The notes under the pieces are model-generated. The model was not told the origin of the DNA. It saw nothing but the letters and a program-made list of their open reading frames with translations, and ran no database searches. From Gigaspora margarita (Eukaryota > Glomeromycota > Glomeromycetes > Diversisporales > Gigasporaceae), in contig WTPW01002482.1 in NCBI GenBank assembly GCA_009809945.1, positions 1 through 64,000 on the forward strand: DNA of 64,000 nucleotides, given 5' to 3'. The position numbers and the translations under genes were made by a program. Numbering within the stretch: position 1 is the first letter of the stretch; every line of letters starts with the position of its first letter. Positions 1 through 10,936 of this stretch are shown here, in pieces.

Positions 1-216
1 TTTTTTTTATTGGTGTTTTTTAATAAAATACCATTCTGAACATTTTATTTATTAAAGAAAAATACAAACTGAAACAAGATCAATTTGATCAATGAAATAG
101 TTAAAAGGCCAAAAAAATATTTACTCTGTCTAGACCTCAAAAGTCTTAAAACTTTAAATGTCGAGCTCTGCATTTATACAATTTATTACTTCTATTTTAA
201 GAAATTTTCAATGAAA
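1..216. other. AT-rich stretch, no feature recognised
   Basis: The stretch begins with a poly-T run and is low in complexity. I see no gene in it. It leads into the decayed coding region that starts near 217. Confidence 0.5.
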
Positions 217-2097
217 TAATAATTGCAAAAAATAAATTTAAAATAGATTATATTGAACTTGATTATAAAGAAAATCAAGCTTGTATTAAATTTAAAGATT
301 CAAATTTTACAACTCAAACAAGACTTGATGCTATTGTACAAGTATGTAATAAAGCACTCTTAGGCCATGATAGATATAGAAGTTTAGCAGTCATTGTTCC
401 AACTCTTTTTTGTGAATATTTAATTGCTAATTATAGAAATAAAATAAATAAATTAATGAACATTTAGATTAATATAGAAATTTTTAATATAGACAAAGAA
501 ATTAATAATCAGTTTAGAATTGATAGTAGTGAATATACTAGTGATATTTTAGTTGACAATAGTAAAATAGGAATTGGGGACTTAAAGCTCTAATACCTGT
601 TTGGAAAATAGGAAAAAATCCTGTAATAATTCCAGGTGATATACTTTTTATTAAACTTGAAGGTGTGGTAGAAATGTTAGAAGAAAACAAAACCATGTTA
701 TAGTTACATTTTGTTTATTAAACGAAGGAGACAATGTACTTAAACCAGACCATAAATTTAAGTATATAACTATATATATATTTTTTTATTTAAAAAAAAT
801 ATATTTTAATAAAATTAATTTTTATTATATATTATTAGTTTATGCCTTTATATAGGTAAGAAAAATTATGAAGTATTAGCTAAATTTGGCAAGTTATTTG
901 CTTTACAATTAGCTGATTTAAAAGAAAATGGCATAATTGATAATGATGGTATTCACTGGTCTATTGAATTTCTCGCTATAATATAGAACTTTCTTGGCCA
1001 TCTACTAGAAATACTAAAGGTAAAATAAATTTTTATTATTTGTTAATTTTTGGCACAAAAATTTATTTAATTAAATTGTATTAATTAAAGAAAAAAAACT
1101 AGTTTTGTTTTCTGTAATTAATTAGGACCCCGAAATATACATAGATAGGTCAGGTATGAGTTTGCTTATTTTTGAGGTTTTTATGCATCTTTTTTATTTA
1201 TAGTAATTTTTGCTTATTTTTGAAGTTTTTTCTGCAGATCTTTTTTTTTTAGTAACCCTATAATTAACCTAATCTATTTATGTATATTTCGGGGTCCTAA
1301 TTAATTTACTTAATTATATTCCTGATGAGTTACATCTTTTATTAAGAATATTAGATGTGTTAATGGAATGTCTATTTAAAGATTTATTTAAAAAAATTAT
1401 TTTGAGTAAAATCTTAAGGGAAGAATTGAAAAAATGAGTGATCTTAACATTCATTTTGAATTTTATTATAATTCTGCTCGAAGTAATTAGAGTTGGACAT
1501 CACTCATGGGACCCGATAAAAAAAAATTGTTACAATACTTTTCTGTAAGTGAATTTATATCCAGAATTCGTGGAATTAATATTGAAAATTTGTGGTATAA
1601 ATTTTATCTGTTATATGAACTTTAAGAAAGCCAACCCATACCAAAGAAAAAATTTTAAAATTTGAAGAAGATCAAAAAATTGGGTTAAAACTTTTTGCCA
1701 ACCTGCTATAGGACAATTAAATACTGCAATAGCAATTTTATGACTTTATAGAAAAGAGAATGTAATATCTTATATGCACATGTTTTGCATGCATATACCC
1801 TATTTTATGCATCAATTAAAAAAGAAAGGATCATTGCTAAGAATATTTTAAACAGGCAGTATTGAAAAAAAATTATAACTAGGTATGTATATATTTGTTT
1901 TTGTATTTATTAGTTAAATATCATATTACTTATTTTATTATTTTAGGTCAAAATAGTTTTTGGAGGAACTACAATGGGAGGAGGTAAAAAACAAAAACCT
2001 GTTGTTTATAATATTTTAGAGTTTGAAAATCAGCAAATTTTTTATTTAATTAATAGTACTCCAACTGAAATAACATGTAAAAATATCAACATTTCAT
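217..2097 (+). pseudogene. Decayed copy of a glomeromycotan multi-copy family ('ELHLLLRI / WTSLMGPDKKK' family)
   Basis: The coding frame can be followed in pieces. About 224-592 reads through RLDAIVQVCNKALLGHDRYR with one TAG before a TAA. About 890-985 contains DGIHWSIEF. About 1321-1420 contains DELHLLLRILDVLMEC. About 1490-1600 contains WTSLMGPDKKKLLQYF. About 1940-2095 contains FGGTTMGGGKKQKPVVYNIL and ends LINSTPTEITCKNINIS. I recognise this order of motifs from a high-copy family in arbuscular mycorrhizal fungi whose function I do not know; a transposon origin is plausible but unproven. The copy is broken by frameshifts, stop codons and a MITE at 1116-1306, and internal segments are missing. 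The start is not identifiable. It lies tail-to-tail with the minus-strand remnant at 2706-3280. Recognition is from memory only. Confidence 0.6.
1116..1306. mobile_element. MITE with 28-bp perfect terminal inverted repeats
   Basis: The ends 1116-1143 and 1279-1306 are perfect inverted repeats containing ggaccccgaaatatacata. The inside holds two similar direct units (gcttatttttgaggtttt / gcttatttttgaagtttt). The element sits within the decayed coding region 217-2097 and separates its DGIHWSIEF part from its HLLLRI part. The AT-rich flanks make the target duplication ambiguous. Confidence 0.75.
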
Positions 2098-2290
2098 AAT
2101 AAAAATATAACTCAAATTTTATTTATTTAAAATCATAAAATCATTTATTTAAATTGGAGTAAGGCAAAATATATCTATAGCATGATTTAGTGGTAGAAGT
2201 TGCTTTACTATTTGTTAATAGAAGGTTGTTATTTGATTGAAACAAAGCAGGCCAAAGAGAAAATGTCTGAAAATTATATATTGTATGTAA

Positions 2291-2579
2291 GGGTTTGGGT
2301 CAGAATCCCGACAAACAGAATCCCGACAGGTCATAATCCTGACAATCAAAAATCCTGACAAATCCCAACAATTAAAAAAGTGTTTGTTGAGCAATTTTAC
2401 AAACCCTAACCTAGACGCACACTCTAACCCTAACCTATGCACTCGCCTAACCCTACCCTAACTTAAATAAACTTATAATTTTTTGTTGTCAGGATTTGTT
2501 GGGATTTTTACTGTCAGGATTTTTTAGTCATAATTATAACCTGTTGGGATTCTGTTTGTCAGGATTTTGACCAGCACCC
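2291..2579. mobile_element. 289-bp MITE with perfect 8-bp target duplication
   Basis: The ends are imperfect inverted repeats (gggtttgggtcagaatcccg on the left, gaccagcaccc on the right) and carry several copies of 'aatcc(c/t)gaca'. It is flanked by gtatgtaa at 2283-2290 and 2580-2587. The 8-bp duplication points to hAT-type mobilisation. The centre holds telomere-like aaccctaacc motifs and the stretch 'gagcaattttac', which recurs in other MITEs of this window. Confidence 0.8.
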
Positions 2580-2705
2580 GTATGTAAACTATAATCACAA
2601 CTGGATAATGATTCATGAAAAGGCAGAGTAAGATTTTCTTGACTATAAATAGTAAATAAATTAGTACTATAAATAAATATAAAACATTAAAATTTAACTA
2701 TATAC

Positions 2706-3280
2706 TTACTCATTTATAAATTCTTCAGAATTAGCAATAAAATTAATTAATAAAGTCCCAGTTAAAAAAATTCTATTGTTTTCCTTATGCTCCTTTTGCA
2801 TCCAACTAAAAGTTATTTTATATTGACCATTATTATCCTCAAATAAAATATAACCCCATATTGAAGTATTTATGTCTTCACAAAATATAATTTCATCATA
2901 TTTGAATATGCATTTTAACTTTTCTTCACCTTTAGTATCTTCTAAAACACATTGATATTTCTGTTGACATGGTATATATTTAAAATTTAGCTCATTTTCA
3001 AATAAAGACAAATAACATTTTCTGGAAATGCGTCAATTGTAATATGCTATTTTCTAATTGAATGACTATTAAACCCAAGACTGTTCTTAAAGCGAATTAT
3101 TATTGTGTCTTGATAAAATGATAAAGTATCATCAGAAGGTTTACAAAGCAAATGACGATGTGGAATAAGTTTGTTATTTTTATACTTATTTCATTCGTGG
3201 CTCTGCAATTTTTTCTTTGTATCATAAGTTTTAAAACATAACAAATAAGAAAAATCAGAAGTGGACATTATTGTAGACAT
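2706..3280 (-). pseudogene. N-terminal fragment of a zinc-finger-like glomeromycotan family, broken
   Basis: From an ATG at 3280 the minus strand reads MSTIMSTSDFSYLLCFKTYD, then a TGA, then NKLIPHRHLLCKPSDDTLSF, then a TAG and AFPENVICL. A one-base shift near 3005 leads into the open stretch LFENELNFKYIPCQQKYQCV, which ends EEFINE at 2706. The layout (short Cys/His head, then a 'CKPSDDTLSFY' block and a 'YQC' block) resembles the N-terminal part of a multi-copy family of arbuscular mycorrhizal fungi. Only one of the expected finger cysteines remains. About 190 codons contain two stops and one frameshift, so this is a remnant. Function unknown. The larger remnant at 217-2097 may be the C-terminal half of a related protein, in opposite orientation. 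Confidence 0.45.
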
Positions 3281-3327
3281 TAGAATAGTTTTGCATAAAA
3301 GTTCATTGTTTGTTTATGACTCATGAC

Positions 3328-4074
3328 TAGGGATGGGTTTGGTCAGTTACGATCAGTTTTGGTCAGCTATTATCGACTATAGACATATAACTGGCTAAAT
3401 GCAATCAGTCATACCAGCTAATAGCTAGCTATAGTGGACCCTGGACATCTCTGATATAGGTCATAACTAGATTTTGGCCAATTTTGACCTAATTTGCTAA
3501 AAATAACAAAATATATTTACTTTAATAACTTCTAATCCAGTAATCAGAATTGAATAAACTTTTTTTGTTAGATGCGCCTCACTGAGCGCTTCATTTTAAT
3601 AAAAAGTTCATTCAAATTGGACTATTGGATGCCAAGATAATTGCCAAAACCTGTTTTTTGCTTCTCAAATTTTATGAAAAATTTCAAGTATGACCTTTAT
3701 ACTAGATATCTGGGGTTCTGCTATAGTCGATCAATTATTTTACTATGCAAAGGTTCTTTAATCCTTTAACCAAAGTTGTAGAGCTGACCTTTCTGATTCT
3801 AATGCCAGTTAAATCATCAAAATTGTTTTGTTAGTTCTTAAGATAATTGAGATTAAAGCATAAAAATAAGAATCAGCAAATTTACAGTTATACAAAGAAT
3901 CATATTTTTGTATTTACAGGATCTTCTGCTAATCAGGCTAATCCGTGTCAATCTGTTTTGAAATCTAGCATTGGCTATAATTTAGTTAGTCAGCTAAGCC
4001 CCTCTGACCAACTAGAATCAGTTACAGCTATAGCCAGTCACAAATAGCTATAACCATAACCATACCCATCCCTA
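3328..4074. mobile_element. 747-bp non-autonomous hAT-like element
   Basis: It begins tagggatggg and ends cccatcccta, the hAT-type terminal pattern. It is flanked by ctcatgac (3320-3327) and ctcataac (4075-4082), an 8-bp duplication with one G-to-A difference. Repeated 'ggtcag' and 'agctatag' motifs lie near the ends. The inside (about 3540-3650) contains a block ending 'ttggatgccaagata' that is also seen in other repeats of this window. The short open frame at 3847-4047 is not coding. Confidence 0.75.
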
Positions 4075-4199
4075 CTCATAACTATAATTCGATATGTAAT
4101 ATATTTTTTATATACATATATATACATAGCAATGATCGATAATCAATTATTTTACAGATAATATAAATAAAGTGAGACAAATCAGCCCATATGTAGTTG

Positions 4200-4501
4200 T
4201 AAGGATCCAGAATTATGCGATGCGATTGGGTAAATTATGCAATTTTACAAAGGTCAATTATGCGATGGATATGAATTATGCATTTCTTAATTGGATTTTG
4301 TTAATTATACAAATTTTTCAGAACATTTTGAACTTTTTAGTAGAAGTTTTCAGAATTCATACTTCATCAAAAACACATTCTTCTGCCAATCAAATCTCAC
4401 ACATGTACTTTATGCCTTTTTTTAATTATACAAAGCATATGCAAAGCAAAAAATGGTCAATTATGCGCATAATATCACATCGCATAATTCTGGACACCCT
4501 A
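4200..4501. mobile_element. 302-bp hAT-like MITE
   Basis: The ends are inverted repeats around ccagaattatgcgatg / catcgcataattctgg. The flanks tgtagttg (4192-4199) and tctagttg (4502-4509) match at 7 of 8 positions. The motif 'aattatgcgatg' recurs inside near both ends. The open frame across it at 4172-4513 is fortuitous. Confidence 0.7.
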
Positions 4502-4509
4502 TCTAGTTG

Positions 4510-5207
4510 TTAGCAGGTTCTATAGCAAAATTATCAGCTGGGCATTTTTTATGTAATGAATGGAAATGATTTATTAGTAAAATTTTTAGAGCATAATTGA
4601 TCAAATCTGATCCACTGACCATAATTCCATATTCAAACATCTCTTAACTCAGAATTTTTGGGACCCCTCTGTATAAGTGTTGAGGTAAGGGTAGAGTTTT
4701 AGAAAAAAATTTCTTGCAGAATTTTTTTGTTAGAACAAAGTTAGTTTCATAAGCGAAATTTCAAGTTAAAAGTAAATTATTAAAAAAAAACCAATTTTTT
4801 TAATTTTAACATTTTGTTCGTATAAATTTGACATGATGGATAAAAAGTTTGATATCCAAATCAGGTAGAATTTGATTGAGACAATGAATTTGAACAACAA
4901 ATTTGATTGAGATAACAAATTTGATTAAGACAACAAATTTGAACAATGAACTTGATTGAGACAGCAAATTTGATTAAAACAATGAATCTGATTGAGAAAT
5001 GAATTTGTATGGATGATATATAAAATTGGCAGAAAATTTGTAGTACAAATTTGATAGATTTGTTTATTATGAATTAATCAACCAAACTCATACGTTATTC
5101 AGTCTTAATACTAGAGCCCTGTTTAATATTTTCTTTATATTTCTCTTGACAGTTTTGAATATTAGTCTTATGCTTCTTAAATTGTTATTACTTCTTCTGC
5201 TAAAGCT
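4510..5207. other. Intergenic, no gene seen
   Basis: AT-rich sequence with a degenerate 18-bp tandem repeat in its centre (see 4866-5012). The last part (about 5090-5207) may be old minus-strand coding sequence, but nothing in it is recognisable. Confidence 0.4.
4866..5012. repeat. Degenerate tandem repeat, about 18-bp unit
   Basis: Repeats of 'aatttgattgagacaa(c/t)g' with substitutions and small indels, roughly seven copies. Confidence 0.6.
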
Positions 5208-5215
5208 TCCTATAG

Positions 5216-5357
5216 CAGGGATGGTAAAATTGGAGGTCATTTGCCTTTTTTCCAAATGACCTAGATCATTTCAGACTAAAATTCATAATAAAATGAGGGT
5301 CATTTGAGGTTATTTGAGATCATTTGAGGGTCATTTGAAGGTTATTTACCATCCCTG
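5216..5357. mobile_element. 142-bp hAT-like MITE
   Basis: It begins cagggatggtaaa and ends tttaccatccctg, with 'ggtcatttga' motifs repeated inside. The flanks tcctatag (5208-5215) and ccctatag (5358-5365) are an 8-bp duplication with one difference. Its right-hand duplication was itself the target of the next element (5367-5780). Confidence 0.8.
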
Positions 5358-5366
5358 CCCTATAGA

Positions 5367-5780
5367 TATACTTGCTGGCAAAACCTAGACAAATCCCAAA
5401 CCCCTAAAAAGTAATTGCTATTTATAAAAAACTAAATCAAACAAATAACTCTAAAATTTTATATCATTTATAGCTATAAGAATATACTTGATTTATTTAA
5501 ACAAAAGATTATTAATAAAATTTTTGAGCTAAGAGTTTGGCCATACCCTTTGGGTTTGTCCACTTTTAGCTTATTTAAAGTGGACAAACCCAAAGGGTCT
5601 GGCCAAACTCATAGCTCAAAAATTTTATTAATAATCTTTGTTTAAATAAATCAAGTATATTCTTATAGCTATAGATAATATACTTATAAAATTTTAGAGT
5701 TATTTGTTTAATTTAATTTTTTATAAATAGCAATTATTTTTTAGGGGTTTGGAATTTGCCTGGTTTTGCCAGCAAGTATA
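5367..5780. mobile_element. 414-bp foldback element with perfect 8-bp target duplication
   Basis: Two arms of about 200 bp (5367-5566 and 5577-5780) are near-perfect inverted repeats separated by a loop of about 10 bp. The terminal motif is tatacttgctggcaaaacc. The flanks are cctataga at 5359-5366 and 5781-5788, identical on both sides. No coding capacity. A transcript would form a very long hairpin. Confidence 0.85.
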
Positions 5781-5939
5781 CCTATAGAGCTAATTTCCAA
5801 AGCAGTAATATAAGTACAATATGTCTTCTTAAAATTTGTTATCTTATAATACAAAATCGAAATTATAAATTTATTTTTTTTGATTTAAAATCAATATCAG
5901 CTCAACATTTAAAAAATTGAATTATAGGTGAATCCAGGG

Positions 5940-8620
5940 AAGAATTAAGCTTTGTATTTTATGTTTATATGAAGATAGTGCAAAAAAAATGATTATAAGG
6001 CTTTTTTACATTTTCAAAAAGTGAGTGAGATAGGTAACTTAGATAAAAAATATAATGTTACTATCAAGGAGATGGTGTCTTTACTTATTTTAGAAAATCT
6101 GCTGATATGGATTCTTCTTGAGAAATAGATGTTCTTGGTAGTTTATATCTCAATAGAATTGAAGTCAAAAAGAACAAACATAAGGCGTTCTAATATTTCA
6201 AAAAGCAGGAAAGAAAGGTGATGCTAATAGAGTATTTAATGTTAGAATTATCTTAAGGAATTTGGTATCAATAAGAATGAAAAAAAGAAATTCTTTTATT
6301 ATCAAACATCTGTAGAGATGGGCACATTATAGAAACATATAATGTGGGATGTTTTTATCATAATAGACAAGGAGTAAAAAAAGATGAACGCAAGGCATTT
6401 ATTTATTATCAAAAATCTGCAAAAATGGGACTCACTATGGGAACATTTAAAGTTGGATTCTTAATACAATAGACACAGAGTAGAAAAAAATAAACACAAG
6501 GCATTTATTTAATTTAAAAATCTGCAAAGATGAAAGTTGATGAAGAAATATTTTATGTAGATAAAATTGAAGTTGAAAAAGATTAGCAAAGATGGGTAAC
6601 TCTGAAGGAACAAATAAGATTAGATATTGTTATATATTTGGAATTGATGTTGAAAAAGACGAAAAAAAAATATTTATTTATTATCAAGATTTTCTGAGAT
6701 GGGCACGTAATGGGAACAATGAATGTTGGACTTTGTTATAAAAATAGAGACAGAGTAGAAAAAGATAAGCACAAGGTATTTAATTATTTCCAAAAATCTG
6801 CTGATATAGGCAATGTTAATGGAGCATTTGCTGCTAGATATTATTATCAAAAAAGAATTTGAGTAAAAAAGAATAACAAAAGGCATAAATTTATTATTAA
6901 AAATCTTTAGAGATGGGAATAATGAGTGAACATGAGAGATACAAGGGAACACTTATAATTGGAAACTTTTATCAATTTGGAATCAGAGTTGAAAAGGATA
7001 AGCATAAGGGATTCAATTGCTTTGAAAAATTAGCAGAATTAGGAGATTTTAGAGGAATGTCTGAATGGTAATGGAACGCATTAGAATGCAAATATATATA
7101 GAAAAAGCTAATTATAGGCTTCAATCAGAATGAAGTGGATTTTATGAAATCTTTAAATCAGAATATGGTGGTCTTAATGTTTTTGTAGATGTAAATATTG
7201 TTGGGCAATGATAAATACAATTTAGCTTGGATCTCTAACGAATTTCAAGTTGTTAGAATGAGTGGAAAGGGTTGTTTCTCAACTGTATATTTGGCCAGAT
7301 GGAAAAGATCTGATTTTGTTAAATATTACCAATATGTAAGGTTTAATTCTAATTTTGTTGTGCTTAAAGAATTGTATGAGACTAATTTAATGAGGTATCT
7401 TATTTAATTTAATTCTATTGCATTTACCATATATTCCCGAAAATAAGCAACCTTTTTTGGTAAAAAATTACACGAAAAAATGGGGGGTTGCTTATTTTTA
7501 GCATATAGGCGTTTTTGACAAAATTGAAAAACGTACTAATAAAAAGTTGTCCAAACGCTATTAAAGTTTTATCATAAGTGTATTTTGATGCCCTGAACAA
7601 GTTTACTTAATGGCACTTTTGAGGTTTACTTAGTAAAATTTAGACCTTTATATGTAGCAACTGCTAACGGTTTTTTTGAGATTTTTGAAAAAAACCAGGG
7701 GGGTTGCTTATTTTAGAGTGTTGCTTATTTTCGGGAATATACGGTACTCATAATCCTAACAATTATTATTTTAGATAAAAATGCATTGTAAAATTGGAAT
7801 TGGGAATCTCTCATTCGTGAAATATTTCAGAATAGCAAGAATTGAGAATGAAACCCACTTTTTTGTGTTAAAATATGCATATATGGGTTCTTTACTTCAG
7901 GATCTTCATGAAATTACTAAAATGAATTGGAAAGATAATTGAATTTATTATTCAACTTTTGATTTAAAAGTGATCCATTCTTAATATTTTACAAGATAAT
8001 CTACATAGTGCTTATATTGTTGATCTCGTTCTTTTGTTCAAATATTTCAGGCAGAAAGATAATGAAATTTATGGACTTTTACCTTATATTGCACAAGAAG
8101 CTTTAGAAAAAACTGTACACTACCGCACCTGATATCAATTCATTCAGTATAATCATGTGGGAGATTTTGTATGTATTATCAGCAATGATTTATTAAATCA
8201 AAACAAATTGAAGAACAAATCAGAAAAATTGTCTTTAATGGTTTACAACCACCTATAAGTAATGAAGAACCACAATGATAAAATAATGTTGGGATCAAAA
8301 TCCTGAAAACAGACCATCAGTAGGAGAACTTTGCAAAGTTTTTAAAAAATAGCATGATAACAAAGACTTCTTTTAGAGTTGTGGCAATTTAATTTACTAG
8401 AACTACTATAGTTTTATATATACCTGATTCAATCGTTTTGAATGAAGAACATGAAAATACATTAACTGAAATAGAATCATATGAATTTTTAAGGAGCTAT
8501 TCTAACAATAAATGGATATTGTCAGAATTAATAGAATCAAACTTAATAATACCAGAATTTATCGAAATACTTAATGTTGTTAGTAGTAGTAAGAAAATTC
8601 CTAGTATAAAAAATTCTTAA
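5940..8620 (+). pseudogene. Sel1-repeat region followed by a protein kinase domain, both decayed
   Basis: About ten degenerate Sel1-like repeats spaced near 108 bp (36 codons) run from 5970 to 7060. Examples are DYKAFLHFQKVSEIG, RKAFIYYQKSAKMG, HKVFNYFQKSADIG and HKGFNCFEKLAELG. A kinase domain follows: glycine loop GKGCFSTVYLARW and the beta-3 strand FVVLKELYETN (7262-7385), then VLKYAYMGSLLQDLHE (about 7870-7915), a remnant of the catalytic loop (about 7955-8020), PDINSFSIIMWEI (8128-8170) and WDQNPENRPSVGELCKVFKK (8290-8349). Many stops and frameshifts and a 318-bp MITE at 7427-7744 show that it is inactive. Sel1/kinase genes are strongly expanded in arbuscular mycorrhizal fungi. Here the repeats precede the kinase, so this may be a fusion or two neighbouring genes decayed together. 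A 60-codon tail at 8438-8620 may be the C-terminus. Confidence 0.8.
7427..7744. mobile_element. 318-bp mariner-type MITE (copy 1 of family B)
   Basis: The terminal inverted repeats are ccatatattcccgaaaataa and ttattttcgggaatatacgg, flanked by TA on both sides (7425-7426, 7745-7746). The copy at 30010-30327 has exactly the same length. The inside contains tgaacaagtttacttaatgg, a motif shared with other families here. It interrupts the kinase remnant. Confidence 0.85.
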
Positions 8621-8673
8621 AATTAGTTAGGATTATTTGCTCAAGATACTATGTAAACTTGGGCATAAATTAT

Positions 8674-8868
8674 TGCGCTTTGCAAAATGATGTGATTACA
8701 ATGTCATGTGAAAGTCAGATTTTTTGCGATTTTAAGAACCAAACTGATTTCAAAGAAATATAAATGTAATCAATCAAAAATATAATGTAACAGACAATCT
8801 GGAATCTCAATAATTCTTAGCCATCATCATTAAAAAATCTCTAGGTCACATCTTTTTGCAAAGTGCTA
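8674..8868. mobile_element. Short TIR element (about 195 bp)
   Basis: Inverted ends gcgctttgcaaaatgatgtga and tcacatctttttgcaaagtgc (one mismatch region) define a MITE. The target duplication is not clear. Confidence 0.55.
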
Positions 8869-8877
8869 TACTGTAAT

Positions 8878-9085
8878 TCATTTTTTTTTAATTTTAATGG
8901 TAAGACCTTGCTCTTATCTTTATTAAATTTAATAGAAACTTTTTACAATTGGAAAAAATTTCATAATTTAAATCTAATGCTAAAAAAAAGAACTCAGACA
9001 TATAGCTAGATAAACAGAAGTAAACCTAGTACTTATCTATGGCCTAAACCAACAAGAGTGGTCAAGGCTCATCTAGATTTGGTTA
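8878..9085 (-). mobile_element. 5'-truncated LINE or SINE 3' end
   Basis: On the minus strand this reads 'ggtttaggccatagataagt ...', then 'agtttctattaaatttaata' and 'agataagagcaaggtct', and ends in an A-rich tail. The same sequence forms the 3' end of the LINE at 48455-51214, so this is a short truncated insertion of that family or of a SINE using its tail. Confidence 0.75.
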
Positions 9086-9712
9086 TTAGTTAATATACTA
9101 GAAGGGTGCATAAGGTATTTAATCCAGTGGGGTACCAGTAATTTATTTTCTGAATTATACTGTAATTCATGTAATATTAAGATAACATAAATTATATAAA
9201 TTATTTAAAATGATAAACAAATTAAAATTATTTTGTTTTCTATAAGAAATTTACTAGAAGAAAAATAAATTATATTATATAATAAGATTACATGCTTTTG
9301 GCCTCATTTTATTATTGGAAGGCTAATTTTTAAATAATCGCTTGGTTATGTCAATAAATTTGGTTGGTCACATTTAATTATTAGTAAGGCTGAGTGGCAA
9401 AGCTGTTACATAATCATATGCTAATTTTAATAAAAAAGCACATGTGTGAATGGTATCACTAACTATTTCTTCTAATAATAATTTGTTATAACAGTCGATA
9501 TGACAATAACATAATGTTACCAATTCTTGGCAATTTGAAATTTTTAATAAAAAAATCAAATTAAATTTTTTAGTAAAACAGTCGAAATTAAATTTTTTTT
9601 TTAGTAAAACAATTGAAAATAAATTATTTATAGTGTACTATAGGTACACAATATGATATAATTTGTGTTTTAAAGTTTTAGTGTTTTAGTGATTTAATGT
9701 TTTTAGTGTTTT
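9086..9712. other. AT-rich intergenic sequence
   Basis: No gene recognised. The final part (9660-9712) repeats 'ttttagtgttttagtg', the same theme as in the tandem repeat at 62036-62415. Confidence 0.4.
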
Positions 9713-10304
9713 AGGGAGGTGCAGTAAATCACGTAATTTTCCAGGGGGGTCGCCCATCTATCACGTCCTATATATATATAGTATAAACAGCCAATAATAT
9801 TGAAGCAAAATCGATTATTAGTTAATCACAGATAGTTGCTATATAGTAAAGTCTAGATTCTACTATGTCAATCGATAATTATCGATTAAGTAAACTTGTT
9901 CAAAAGATCAAAATACACATACTCAGAATTCTTTATTAAAATTGAAGAATTTTTTATTATTCAACTTTTAATTTTTACATTCGTCAAATATATTTTTTTA
10001 AAAAATTTTAATTTTTCCGTCGAACGTAAGAATCAAAAGTCAATTAATAAAAATTCTCTAATACTTATAAAAATTTAGTGGTAAGTGTATTTTGACCTTC
10101 TGAATAAGTTTACTTAAGCGACTTTAATCGATTTACTTAGTAAAATTTAGACTTTACTATGTAGCAACTTTTGTCGATTGTGGGGTAGCTTATTTTCAGG
10201 TCAAAGCCATTTTGAGTTTTATCAAATTTGATTGGTCAACAGCTATCACTAGGGGGGGTCAGGACCTATGTAAACCCTAATCATGTAATTTACTGCACTT
10301 TCCT
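9713..10304. mobile_element. 592-bp TIR element with G-runs at both ends
   Basis: The left end agggaggtgcagtaaatcac and the right end gtaatttactgcactttcct are inverted repeats. Just inside lie G-runs read on the plus strand (ccaggggggtcg on the left, ctagggggggtcagg on the right). Two further arms (about 9833-9925 and 10085-10175) form an inner inverted repeat that includes 'taagtaaacttgttca' and its complement. No coding content. Confidence 0.65.
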
Positions 10305-10339
10305 TAGTACTATACAAATTAAAATTATGACTATAAAAG

Positions 10340-10620
10340 GGATCCATTAAAGCCAAGTGCCATTACGTGACTGATAGCCAATCAAATTGTAAATTTTGAT
10401 CATTACAGATTAGCTCGAAGAGACAAAAACAAAGAAAAAAGGGAAAAAGACCCAAAATACAAGAAACGAGTGTCTAAACCTTTCTTGGAGCATTAATAAA
10501 AAATGTCAGAAAGGCAATTTTACCTATAAGATATTCTAATCCAAACTTCTAACTAATCTTTACCCTAATTTTAATTAAATAATAAAAAAACATATAAAGG
10601 CACCTGGCTTTAATGGTCCT
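10340..10620. mobile_element. 281-bp MULE-type MITE with perfect 9-bp duplication
   Basis: The ends ggatccattaaagccaagtg and cacctggctttaatggtcct are inverted repeats. The flanks are ctataaaag at 10331-10339 and 10621-10629. A 9-bp duplication is typical of Mutator-like transposition. The inside contains 'gcattaataaaaaatgtcag', then 'aggcaattttac' and decayed telomere-like C-rich motifs. Confidence 0.85.
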
Positions 10621-10647
10621 CTATAAAAGAAAATTATTTCCTAATTT

Positions 10648-10927
10648 GGGGATAGGCTAAAGCCAGGTACATCACGAAATTTTCTGATATATAACCTGGA
10701 TCAGTCTGAACAAAACAAAATAAGATAGCAAAGACAAAAACACAAAATATATAAAATATGGCTATCCAAACCATTTTGTTTGACTAAGTAAAAGTGTCAG
10801 AAATGCAATTTTACTATATAAAAACTACCTCCTAACCTAACTCTAACCCAATACTAACCCTAACCCTAACACCAATTAAAAATCAGAAAAATTGGTAATC
10901 TCTTAATGTACCTGGCTTTAGCCATCC
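10648..10927. mobile_element. 280-bp MULE-type MITE with perfect 9-bp duplication
   Basis: The ends ggctaaagccaggtac and gtacctggctttagcc are inverted repeats. The flanks are tcctaattt at 10639-10647 and 10928-10936. It is a relative of the element just upstream (27 bp away) and contains 'aaccctaaccctaac'. The minisatellite starts 10 bp after its right duplication begins. Confidence 0.85.
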
Positions 10928-10936
10928 TCCTAATTT

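Noticed and set aside
2400-2465. True telomere or internal telomeric array
   Set aside because: Only a few degenerate aaccctaacc words, and they sit inside a MITE with a perfect 8-bp duplication.
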